From: an uncultured SAR86 cluster bacterium
GTDB lineage: Bacteria > Pseudomonadota > Gammaproteobacteria > Magnimaribacterales > D2472
Direction: 5' to 3'
DNA length: 35,350 bases
NCBI GenBank assembly: GCA_902541365.1
Contig: CACBQK010000009.1
Span: forward strand, 1 to 35,350
Shown: positions 27,033-34,013 of the stretch, in pieces
How positions within the stretch are numbered: the first letter of the stretch is position 1
Layout of the letters: every line of letters starts with the position of its first letter
Made by a program: the position numbers and the translations under genes
Notes under the pieces: model-generated
Told to the model about the DNA's origin: nothing
Databases searched by the model: none
The model's input: the letters and a program-made list of their open reading frames with translations, nothing else

Positions 27033-27946
27033 TAATTACTTGGTATTTTTAATAGTAAATGATTAAGAGCATATCTTTGATTCAAAGAGTTTATTTCAAA
27101 TAAATCTTCTCTGAAATCTGAAAGTTCCTCTATAAAATCTGAAAGCCTAACGGGGTGAATATTTGAGGAGCCTTTCTTTAAAATTGACAAGGCAAAATCT
27201 ATTATGTAATTAAGTTTTTCACTAAATTCTATATTTACATCAATAACATCGTTAATCAATTTACCATCAATACCCTCATTAAATAATGTATCAAGATTAT
27301 TTCTTAATACTTTTAAATCTTCAAACGAACCATTCTCAATTAGCTGTGATACTTTTTTTGGACTCATATAGCTTGGTATAACAGATTTATCATTCTTATT
27401 TTCAATAATATTCTCTGTCCAACGGATAAGTTCATCTTGTGGAATATTATTAAAATTTATTATTTGACATCTACTATAAATTGTCTGATTTAGGCACTTA
27501 AATCTATTTGATTGAATAATGATATAAGTATTTTTCGGTGGTTCCTCTAGAGTCTTTAAGAGTGCATTTTGAGAATTAATTGTTAAATTTTCAGCCCCAT
27601 CAATAAATAAAATTTTATTCTTACTTAGGCCGGACTTTAACATCACAAAATCTATAGCTTCTCTAATAAAACCTACAGGAATTTTTTTGGTATTACTTTT
27701 AAGTTTATTTTTATCCTCTCTTTTGAAATAAGAAAAAAGTGTTTCGTTATTAATACAAAATAAATCTGGATGTGAATTATTTATTATTAAGTTTTGACTA
27801 TTTTTTTCATCTAATAGCTCATTAATTAGATACTTACATATTTGGTTCTTACCCACACCCTCTTGTCCCTCAATTATTAATGCATGAGATAGATTAGTTT
27901 TATCAATTGTGGAAATTTTTTTATCAATCCATGGAAAATTTTTCAT
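27032..27946 (-). CDS. holB: DNA polymerase III subunit delta-prime, zinc module absent
   Basis: Stator subunit of the clamp loader that places the beta clamp on primed DNA. 304 aa (E. coli 334). Visible: N-terminal FPWIDK, a degenerate P-loop GQEGVGKNQ (Asn where Thr/Ser would bind Mg-ATP, as expected for a non-ATPase subunit), LFIDGAENLTINSQNALLKT, LEEPPKNTYIII and the SRC motif in YSRCQIINF. The four-cysteine zinc module seen in E. coli (Cys50, 59, 62, 65) is missing: the equivalent span LLDEKNSQNLIINNSHPDLF is shorter and has no cysteine. Located between tmk and glutaredoxin, as tmk-holB in other gammaproteobacteria. Confidence 0.93.
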   Translation of the reverse strand: MKNFPWIDKKISTIDKTNLSHALIIEGQEGVGKNQICKYLINELLDEKNSQNLIINNSHPDLFCINNETLFSYFKREDKNKLKSNTKKIPVGFIREAIDFVMLKSGLSKNKILFIDGAENLTINSQNALLKTLEEPPKNTYIIIQSNRFKCLNQTIYSRCQIINFNNIPQDELIRWTENIIENKNDKSVIPSYMSPKKVSQLIENGSFEDLKVLRNNLDTLFNEGIDGKLINDVIDVNIEFSEKLNYIIDFALSILKKGSSNIHPVRLSDFIEELSDFREDLFEINSLNQRYALNHLLLKIPSN

Positions 27947-27947
27947 A

Positions 27948-28538
27948 TTACAAACTTTTAACTAAATTTATAATTTCTAAACTAATAGTTTTGGCATCCT
28001 TTTCAGCGTCTATGCATTTAATTCTGGAATATTGATTTGCTAATTCTAAGTATCCATTCCTTACGTCATTGAAGAATTTCAAACCTGATGACTCAATTCT
28101 ATCCATAGAGTCACCTAACTTTCTCTCAAATCCTTTAATCGGATCAATGTCTAAAAGAATTGTTAAATCAGGATCAGGAGCATTTATAAAGTCTTTTAAA
28201 GAGTTAATAAAATCTTTGTCAAGATTTCTTCCATAGCCTTGATAAGCCATTGAAGCATCGAAATATCTATCTAATAAAATAAAATCATATTCATTTGATA
28301 AGATCTCATTAGCCACCAACTCTGACCTACTTGCATACATTAACAACAACTCTGTTTGGCTTGTCAGAGTAAGATTAGCATCAAGTAAAATATTTCTTAT
28401 TTTCTCACTTGGAATAGTAGATCCTGGTTCACGGAACTTTTTCACACTTTTTCCTGAATCTAATAGATGTTCATGAAGTAAATCTATTTGCGTAGACTTC
28501 CCCACTCCTTCAATACCTTCAAAGCTAATAATTTTCAT
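27948..28538 (-). CDS. tmk: Thymidylate kinase
   Basis: Phosphorylates dTMP to dTDP in the dTTP pathway. 196 aa, slightly short of E. coli's 213. P-loop FEGIEGVGKST (Lys14), FREPGST, the DR(Y/H) motif LLDRYFDASMAYQGYGR, and LTILLDIDP are all visible. The ATG overlaps the mltG TGA (ATGA), and holB starts one base after its stop, the standard mltG-tmk-holB order. Confidence 0.96.
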   Translation of the reverse strand: MKIISFEGIEGVGKSTQIDLLHEHLLDSGKSVKKFREPGSTIPSEKIRNILLDANLTLTSQTELLLMYASRSELVANEILSNEYDFILLDRYFDASMAYQGYGRNLDKDFINSLKDFINAPDPDLTILLDIDPIKGFERKLGDSMDRIESSGLKFFNDVRNGYLELANQYSRIKCIDAEKDAKTISLEIINLVKSL

Positions 28539-29494
28539 TTTTTTTGATAAAGATTTACATATTCTAAATGTTCATTGTAAGTTTTGCTAAAAATATGTTT
28601 GCCCTCACCATCAGCTACAAAAAATAAATATTCATTTGGGGAATTCATTATTGCTGCATCAAGTGAAGATTTTGTTGGCATTGAGATGGGTGTTGGAGGA
28701 AGACTTTTAATTACATAGGTATTATATAAATTACTCTTATCCCTTAAATCCTTTTTTGTAATATCTCCATTGAAATCTGGCATTAATCCATAAATTATTG
28801 TTGGATCAGCCTGAAGTCTCATTTTTATTTTAAGTCTATTTAAAAACACTCCTCCAATTTTCATTTTTTCTTCTAAGCTTGATGATTCTTTTTCGATGAT
28901 AGAAGCAAGGATGATTCCTTCATACTTAGACTTTAAAGGATTATCAATTGGTTTATCTTTCCAAATGGTGTCTACATAACTTTTTAGTTCAGATGATGAT
29001 TTTTTAAGTAGTAAAGATAAATTTGTATTCTTTTTATAAAAATATGTATCGGGTAAAAGTAGGCCTTCAATTGAATCATTAATTAAATCAATGCATGAAA
29101 AATCTTCACAATCATTATTAAGATTTAAGGTATTAATATATGAACTTAAATCAAACTTATTCGTCCCATCACTTATAACAAATTTATAAGTAATGGTTTC
29201 GCCAAGTTTCATCCTAGTAAGCACTCTAAAAAGACTATCATTTATTAAGTATTCTCCCGCCTGAATAGTCTTAAAATCGAATAAGTAAATACCAAGTAAA
29301 AATAGTAATTTTTCAAATAAATTATTAGATTCATATATACCATTGTATAAATCCAATATTGAAGTGTTGGGTTTTACTTCATATGTGAACGATTCAATAG
29401 TTATTTTATTGTTATAAAAGCTTTTTAACGAACCGAAGATAGTAAATGATGCTAAGAGAAAAACAGCGATTAGTCTTGGTAGATATTTTATCAA
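28535..29494 (-). CDS. mltG: Endolytic murein transglycosylase MltG
   Basis: Inner-membrane enzyme that cleaves nascent glycan strands and so limits their length. 319 aa with one N-terminal membrane helix (about 5-22) facing the periplasm. Conserved segments: GLLLPDTYFYKK, ILASIIEKESS (catalytic Glu within), LQADPTIIYGL, IKSLPPTPIS and YLFFVADGEGKHIFSKTYNEH. The start is a TTG directly after the fabF stop; no ATG lies near, and the membrane helix begins immediately after it. In E. coli pabC separates fabF from mltG; it is absent here. Confidence 0.94.
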   Translation of the reverse strand: MIKYLPRLIAVFLLASFTIFGSLKSFYNNKITIESFTYEVKPNTSILDLYNGIYESNNLFEKLLFLLGIYLFDFKTIQAGEYLINDSLFRVLTRMKLGETITYKFVISDGTNKFDLSSYINTLNLNNDCEDFSCIDLINDSIEGLLLPDTYFYKKNTNLSLLLKKSSSELKSYVDTIWKDKPIDNPLKSKYEGIILASIIEKESSSLEEKMKIGGVFLNRLKIKMRLQADPTIIYGLMPDFNGDITKKDLRDKSNLYNTYVIKSLPPTPISMPTKSSLDAAIMNSPNEYLFFVADGEGKHIFSKTYNEHLEYVNLYQKK

Positions 29495-30718
29495 TTAGAT
29501 AGACTTAAAAATGAGAGTTGAATTAGTTCCACCAAAACCAAATGAATTATTTAAAGAAACATCTATTTTCATATCTCTAGCTTCTTTTGGAATGAAATCT
29601 AAATCACAACCTTGATCAGGATTATTTAAATTAATAGTTGGTGGTGAAATATTATTAACAATAGATAAAATTGAAAATATTGATTCTACTGCTCCGGCCG
29701 CACCCAAAGTATGACCAGTCATAGACTTAGTTGAGCTAATTGGAGGAGGTGAATCAAAAATAGATTTTACAGCATTACATTCTGCAAGATCACCCAGTGG
29801 TGTTGATGTTGCATGAGCATTTATATAATCAATATCATTTGTTGAAATACCTGCATCTGATATAGCTCGAGAAATTGATAATGAAGCACCGGTTCCATCT
29901 TCTGATGGTGCAGTCATATGATATGCATCAGAACTCATACCGAAACCAATAACTTCTGCATATATGTTTGCTGATCGTTTTTTGGCATGCTCATATTCTT
30001 CTAATACCAGAATTGCGGCTCCATCCGACAAAACAAAACCATCACGATCTTTATCCCATGGTCTACTTGCTGTCTTAGGATCATTAGATTTACTTAATGC
30101 TCTTGATGCAAGAAAACCTGAAATCCCTAATGGTGTAGTTGCCATTTCAGAACCTCCTGTAACCATAACATCTGCATCTCCATAGGCTATCAATCTTGCG
30201 CTAGTTCCAATGGCATGATTGCTTGATGCGCACGCAGTTACAATTGATAAGTTTGGGCCTGTATATCCTTTGATAATACTTAAGTATCCAGGTGTCATAT
30301 TTATTATCGATCCAGGAACAAAAAATGGAGATACTCTCTTAAATGATTTCTTTTCAAGAATATCTTTACTTTTTTCAATACCATCTAAGCCTCCAATCCC
30401 CGACCCTATGTTTAAACCAACTCTATCGTTGTCAACATTTTTATCTAAACCGGCATCTTCTATGGCTTGAATACCAGCAGATACTCCATATTGAACAAAT
30501 GTGTCTAGGCGTCTTATATCTTTAGAGTCTATGTACTGACTTGGATCAAAATTATGAATTCTTCCACCAACCTTAACTGGAATGTTTTCAAGATCAACAA
30601 CATTCTCAGAGATGCCTGAGCACCCTTGAATACAATTAGACCATGATTCATTAACAGAGTTACCTAAGGGAGAAATTAATCCCATTCCAGTAACTACAAC
30701 TCTTCGAGGAAGTTGCAT
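29495..30718 (-). CDS. fabF: 3-oxoacyl-ACP synthase II (KAS II)
   Basis: Condenses malonyl-ACP with growing acyl-ACP in fatty acid elongation. 407 aa (E. coli 412). Catalytic Cys163 in TACASSNHAIG has the same number as in E. coli. The two histidines lie in NAHATSTPLGD and SMTGHTLGAAGAVES, and the C-terminal NNSFGFGGTNS is present. It starts 8 bases after acpP. With no fabH at this locus, initiation of fatty acid synthesis must be encoded elsewhere or done by another KAS. Confidence 0.97.
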   Translation of the reverse strand: MQLPRRVVVTGMGLISPLGNSVNESWSNCIQGCSGISENVVDLENIPVKVGGRIHNFDPSQYIDSKDIRRLDTFVQYGVSAGIQAIEDAGLDKNVDNDRVGLNIGSGIGGLDGIEKSKDILEKKSFKRVSPFFVPGSIINMTPGYLSIIKGYTGPNLSIVTACASSNHAIGTSARLIAYGDADVMVTGGSEMATTPLGISGFLASRALSKSNDPKTASRPWDKDRDGFVLSDGAAILVLEEYEHAKKRSANIYAEVIGFGMSSDAYHMTAPSEDGTGASLSISRAISDAGISTNDIDYINAHATSTPLGDLAECNAVKSIFDSPPPISSTKSMTGHTLGAAGAVESIFSILSIVNNISPPTINLNNPDQGCDLDFIPKEARDMKIDVSLNNSFGFGGTNSTLIFKSI

Positions 30719-30726
30719 TTAAGATA

Positions 30727-30966
30727 TTAGGAGTTATCGACTATGTAATCTACAGCTTCTTGAACTGTTGAAATTTTTTCAGCGTCTTCATCAGCAATTT
30801 CAAGATCAAATTCTTCTTCCAAAGCCATTACTAGCTCTACAGTATCAAGAGAATCAGCACCCAAATCATCGACAAATGATGAATCAGTATTTACTTCTGA
30901 CTCAGAAACACCTAGTTGTTCGCAAACAATTCCAGTAACAGTTTTTTCAATTTCACTTCTTTCCAT
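30727..30966 (-). CDS. acpP: Acyl carrier protein
   Basis: 79-aa acidic carrier that holds fatty acyl intermediates on phosphopantetheine. The attachment serine is Ser39 in [25 protein letters not shown] (30977-30973 on the minus strand) stands six bases before the ATG, a good ribosome binding site for a highly expressed protein. A candidate promoter with a palindrome lies just upstream, in the only sizeable gap of the fab cluster (56 bases). Confidence 0.98.
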   Translation of the reverse strand: MERSEIEKTVTGIVCEQLGVSESEVNTDSSFVDDLGADSLDTVELVMALEEEFDLEIADEDAEKISTVQEAVDYIVDNS

Positions 30967-30993
30967 AATAGTACCTCAATTGAAAGTTTGGTT

Positions 30994-31022
30994 ATTTTAA
31001 CTTGCAAGTTAAAAAATACCAA
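30994..31022 (-). promoter_or_regulatory. Candidate acpP promoter
   Basis: On the minus strand TTGGTA (31022-31017) and TAAAAT (30999-30994) are separated by exactly 17 bases, resembling sigma-70 -35 and -10 boxes (4/6 and 5/6 matches). Transcription would start about 20 bases before the acpP ATG, leaving room for the GAGGT ribosome site. E. coli acpP also has its own promoter. It overlaps a 20-base palindrome. Confidence 0.5.
30995..31014. repeat. Perfect 20-bp palindrome over the acpP promoter
   Basis: TTTTAACTTG followed directly by its exact reverse complement CAAGTTAAAA. It spans most of the spacer and the -10 of the proposed acpP promoter, the classical place for a repressor dimer. It is unlikely to be a terminator of fabG because, on the transcribed strand, the T-run comes before rather than after the symmetry. 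Confidence 0.6.
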
Positions 31023-31742
31023 CTAATACATAAATAAGCCTCCATCAACAGAAATGGTTTGGCCAGTTATGTAATTTGCTTCATCAGATGCAAGAAACAC
31101 AATGCATTTAGCTACATCTTGAACAGTACCAAATCTTTTCATAGGTATATTCTTACTTACCTCAACTTTTTCGTCATCATTCAAAAAGGTTGTCATGTCA
31201 GTCTCAATAAAACCAGGCGCAACAACATTTGAAGTAATATTCCTTGATCCAAGCTCTTTAGCTAAAGATCTTGAGAAACCAACCATTGCAGATTTTGATG
31301 AAGAGTAATTTACTTGGCCAGAGTTACCCATAAGGCCAGCAACTGAAGAAATATTGATAATTCTTCCAAATTTATTTTTTACCATGGGTTTTATAAAAGC
31401 CTTAGTAACTCTGAATAAGCCATTTAAATTAGTTTCTATAACATCATCCCAATCTTCATCTTTCATTCGCAAAAATAATTGATCTTTGGTAATTCCTGCA
31501 TTATTGACGAGCACTGATGGTAGAAGATCTTCAGATTTAAGCTCCGCAAACAAGTTTTTTATGCTTTCTTTTGACATTAGGTCTAGCTGAGCAGAGATTG
31601 CGCTCTCGTCTCCTATAAGATCACCCAGATTAAAATCACCTCGAGATGTACCAATTACCTTATACCCCTCTTTGGAGAAATATTTAGCAGCTTCTAGACC
31701 GATTCCTCTTGAAGCGCCTGTGACTAGAACAATCTTACTCAT
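31023..31742 (-). CDS. fabG: 3-oxoacyl-ACP reductase
   Basis: NADPH-dependent reduction of 3-oxoacyl-ACP in fatty acid elongation. 239 aa short-chain dehydrogenase. N-terminal TGASRGIG cofactor motif, NNAGIT, and the catalytic set Ser132/133 (INISSVAG), Tyr146 and Lys150 (VNYSSSKSA); C-terminal GQTISVDGGLFMY. The start overlaps the fabD stop by four bases. Confidence 0.97.
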   Translation of the reverse strand: MSKIVLVTGASRGIGLEAAKYFSKEGYKVIGTSRGDFNLGDLIGDESAISAQLDLMSKESIKNLFAELKSEDLLPSVLVNNAGITKDQLFLRMKDEDWDDVIETNLNGLFRVTKAFIKPMVKNKFGRIINISSVAGLMGNSGQVNYSSSKSAMVGFSRSLAKELGSRNITSNVVAPGFIETDMTTFLNDDEKVEVSKNIPMKRFGTVQDVAKCIVFLASDEANYITGQTISVDGGLFMY

Positions 31743-32656
31743 ATATTTTGCACCTTGTCTCTAAAATTTAAATCAGACATATAAAGAATACTTTGTAAAT
31801 CATAACCCTTTGATAAACCACATAAAATATTTTTTGGACCAATTTCTATTAAGCATGATGCGGAATTAGAAATTTTATCCATAGTTTTAGTCCAGAGAAC
31901 TGGTTTAGTTAATTGATTTAAGAGATTTTGTTTAATTGAAGATAAATCAGTCTCAATCTCACCAGTATGGTTTTGGATGATTGGATAGTTTGGATGAGAA
32001 AAAACAATTTTTTGAAGAGACTCATTAAATTCGTCTGCAGCATCAGTCATTAATCTGCTATGTGATGCAATACTTACGTTTAATTCTATGCATCTTTTTG
32101 CACCAATTCCTGGTAGTAAATTACTAGCTATTTCTATACCTTCAATATTTCCAGCAATTACAGTTTGCTTCATAGAATTATAATTTGCAGAAGCTACATA
32201 AGCTTTTTCATTAGATTCATTAATTTGTAAACAAACTTCATCAATAATTTTTGAATCAAGGCCAAGTATAGCCATCATTTTTCCTTCTTCAGATGTTTGC
32301 ATTAAGTTACCTCTGAGATGAGTTATTTTTATTGCATCTTCAAAAGTTATTGATTCTGCAAACATTAAAGCTGAGTATTCTCCAAGTGAATGACCGGCTA
32401 TAACTTTGGGATCTGGTAAAAATAAATTTTTATATGCTTCTGAAAAAATGGCTGATGATAAGACCAGAAGCGGTTGAGTAAAAGAGGTTAAATTTAATTT
32501 AGACTCATCCTCTAAAATGCTTTGAACATCAGAACTTAGTATTTCCGATACAATTTGTATCTTTTCATTTATGAAAGATTGATCAACCAGATCAGTTTTA
32601 AGCATTTCAGGATGTTGTGAGCCCTGACCAGGGAATACACAAGCTATGGAGCTCAT
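31739..32656 (-). CDS. fabD: Malonyl-CoA:ACP transacylase
   Basis: Loads malonyl groups onto ACP. 305 aa. N-terminal FPGQGSQ; catalytic serine Ser90 in AGHSLGEYSAL; histidine in SIASHSRLM; IIQNHTGE and LIEIGPKNIL towards the end. It follows rpmF by three bases. In E. coli plsX and fabH lie between rpmF and fabD; neither is present here. Confidence 0.96.
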   Translation of the reverse strand: MSSIACVFPGQGSQHPEMLKTDLVDQSFINEKIQIVSEILSSDVQSILEDESKLNLTSFTQPLLVLSSAIFSEAYKNLFLPDPKVIAGHSLGEYSALMFAESITFEDAIKITHLRGNLMQTSEEGKMMAILGLDSKIIDEVCLQINESNEKAYVASANYNSMKQTVIAGNIEGIEIASNLLPGIGAKRCIELNVSIASHSRLMTDAADEFNESLQKIVFSHPNYPIIQNHTGEIETDLSSIKQNLLNQLTKPVLWTKTMDKISNSASCLIEIGPKNILCGLSKGYDLQSILYMSDLNFRDKVQNI

Positions 32657-32659
32657 TTC

Positions 32660-32863
32660 TTACTCTTGTTCTTGATCTTCTTTAACTGGCTTTCTTAAGT
32701 CCTTTACAAGTCTTCCCTTGTAAAAGCCATCCTTAGTCATTTGATGCCTCAAATGTTTCTCACCAGATACTTGATCAGTGGATAAAGTCAGGTTCTTTAG
32801 CTTGTCATGAGATCTTCTCATGCCAATTCTTGAACGTGTTTTTTTACTCTTTTGTACAGCCAT
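32660..32863 (-). CDS. rpmF: 50S ribosomal protein L32
   Basis: 67-aa ribosomal protein with the L32 signature [14 protein letters not shown] and [19 protein letters not shown]. It has no cysteines, so it is the non-zinc-ribbon form. The C-terminal tail is acidic (VKEDQEQE). It sits 49 bases after rluC, without the yceD/DUF177 gene that normally precedes rpmF. No clear Shine-Dalgarno: the bases before the ATG read TTTTTTATAATT. Confidence 0.96.
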   Translation of the reverse strand: MAVQKSKKTRSRIGMRRSHDKLKNLTLSTDQVSGEKHLRHQMTKDGFYKGRLVKDLRKPVKEDQEQE

Positions 32864-32912
32864 AATTATAAAAAAGCGTATCCTAACAAATATATCCTTA
32901 AATGAATAGTAA

Positions 32913-33827
32913 TTAAGTATTCAAATAACTTAACATTTTTTCAAACTGGTCGTCATAATCTGCAACAAAAGTATTTACTTTATTCTCAAGATCTAAAAAG
33001 GATATTTCAGACGAATGAAGTCCTAATCTTTTAATACCTGAGTGTTTTAAACGAGTGTTAAAGTCTTTACATCCATACTTTTTGTCATTGGCAATATTTT
33101 TGTTAATTTTTTCACATTGAGCCCTTATTTGATGCGTCCTTCCTGTGAGAATCTCTATTTCTATCAAAGAACTACAATCAAGCTTTTTTAGAGGTTTTAA
33201 GATTGATTTTGCCTCTTTACCATTTTTATTGATTGAAACTTTATTGAATGAGCCCTTAGTGTTTGTATCAATGCTATCTTCTATAACCACTTCTTCAGAA
33301 ATGAAGTCTTTTACTATGGCGTGATAAATCTTTTTAACTTTTCTCTGTTTTAATTGATTATTAAAAGAACCTAGGAACTTTTGGTTTTTAGCAATTACCA
33401 AGCAGCCAGATGTGCCCTTATCAAGCCTATGACATAGATTTAATGAATTATCCTTTAAAACTTCACGCAATATGTCAATTAAGCCATGATCATTCTTTGT
33501 ACCGCTATGAACAGCATAATTAGATGGTTTATTGAAGATGAGGAAATCTTCATCATCGTATATCACTCTATCTTTCAGAAAAGCATATTTGCTTATATTG
33601 ATTACAAGAGTCTTCTCTTGATTAATTAGATTAGGCGGTATCCTTATTAAGTCATTTTTTGAAAGTTTAGTATCAGGTTTAACTCTTTTTGAATTAACTC
33701 TGACCTCTCCTTTTCTAATAACTTTGTAGATTTTTGATTTAGGAATATTTTTAAAATTAGAAAAAAGGAAGTTATCTATCCTTCTTCCTTCATTGTCATG
33801 ATCTACGGTTATATTTTTGACAGACAT
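32913..33827 (-). CDS. rluC: 23S rRNA pseudouridine synthase RluC
   Basis: Converts uridines of 23S rRNA (955, 2504, 2580 in E. coli) to pseudouridine. 304 aa. The N-terminal S4 RNA-binding domain (about 14-70, [21 protein letters not shown]) is followed by the RluA-family catalytic domain with Asp136 in [14 protein letters not shown] and [11 protein letters not shown]. RluC rather than RluD is chosen because the gene diverges from rne, the conserved rluC-rne pair. First gene of the long minus-strand series. Confidence 0.93.
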   Translation of the reverse strand: MSVKNITVDHDNEGRRIDNFLFSNFKNIPKSKIYKVIRKGEVRVNSKRVKPDTKLSKNDLIRIPPNLINQEKTLVINISKYAFLKDRVIYDDEDFLIFNKPSNYAVHSGTKNDHGLIDILREVLKDNSLNLCHRLDKGTSGCLVIAKNQKFLGSFNNQLKQRKVKKIYHAIVKDFISEEVVIEDSIDTNTKGSFNKVSINKNGKEAKSILKPLKKLDCSSLIEIEILTGRTHQIRAQCEKINKNIANDKKYGCKDFNTRLKHSGIKRLGLHSSEISFLDLENKVNTFVADYDDQFEKMLSYLNT

Positions 33828-33855
33828 AAATTATATATATACGATAAACACAATA

Positions 33856-33861
33856 ATTATA
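33856..33861 (-). promoter_or_regulatory. Candidate -10 element of rluC
   Basis: TATAAT on the minus strand, 28 bases before the rluC ATG, next to the inverted repeat at 33864-33886. No -35 at standard spacing is convincing. A CATAAT on the plus strand (33882-33887) could be the matching -10 for rne, giving a leader of roughly 120 bases. Both are weak predictions in AT-rich DNA. Confidence 0.3.
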
Positions 33862-33863
33862 GT

Positions 33864-33886
33864 TTATGTTGAATAGTTCAACATAA
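33864..33886. repeat. Inverted repeat between rluC and rne
   Basis: Ten-base arms TTATGTTGAA (33864-33873) and TTCAACATAA (33877-33886) are perfect reverse complements around a three-base centre TAG. It is placed between the candidate -10 boxes of the two divergent genes, so a shared operator is possible. If transcribed it would form a hairpin near the 5' end of either leader. Confidence 0.55.
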
Positions 33887-33911
33887 TAGAGATAGAAAAA
33901 TACTAATTTTA

Positions 33912-33967
33912 CTTTCAGCTCTCCATCCCGAGCTGTTTAGAAAGCAATAAGAGTAAGACTTTCTAAA
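33912..33967 (+). promoter_or_regulatory. Two overlapping stem-loops in the rne leader
   Basis: Stem A: CTTTC+AGCTC (33912-33921) pairs with GAGCT (33930-33934) and GAAAG (33940-33944), with a five-base bulge on the 3' side and a C-rich eight-base loop (33922-33929). Stem B: TTTAGAAAG (33936-33944) pairs perfectly with CTTTCTAAA (33959-33967) across a 14-base loop. GAAAG is shared, so the full lower part of stem A and stem B exclude each other. This resembles the structured, autoregulatory rne leaders of enterobacteria in concept, not in sequence that I can match. Confidence 0.5.
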
Positions 33968-33986
33968 AATAACCTAAATGGTATTA

Positions 33987-34013
33987 ACTATCTCCTTAAC
34001 TAAAGGAGTTAGT
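33987..34013 (+). promoter_or_regulatory. Hairpin sequestering the rne Shine-Dalgarno
   Basis: CTCCTT (33992-33997) pairs perfectly with the Shine-Dalgarno AAGGAG (34003-34008) across the loop AACTA. After one T/T mismatch the stem continues with ACTA (33987-33990) and TAGT (34010-34013), ending at the base before the ATG. Ten of eleven positions pair. Ribosome access to rne should depend on opening or cutting this hairpin. Confidence 0.65.

Noticed and set aside
30995..31014. The fabG-acpP palindrome as an intrinsic terminator
   Set aside because: On the transcribed strand the T-run precedes the symmetry instead of following it, and the arms have only two G/C pairs each.
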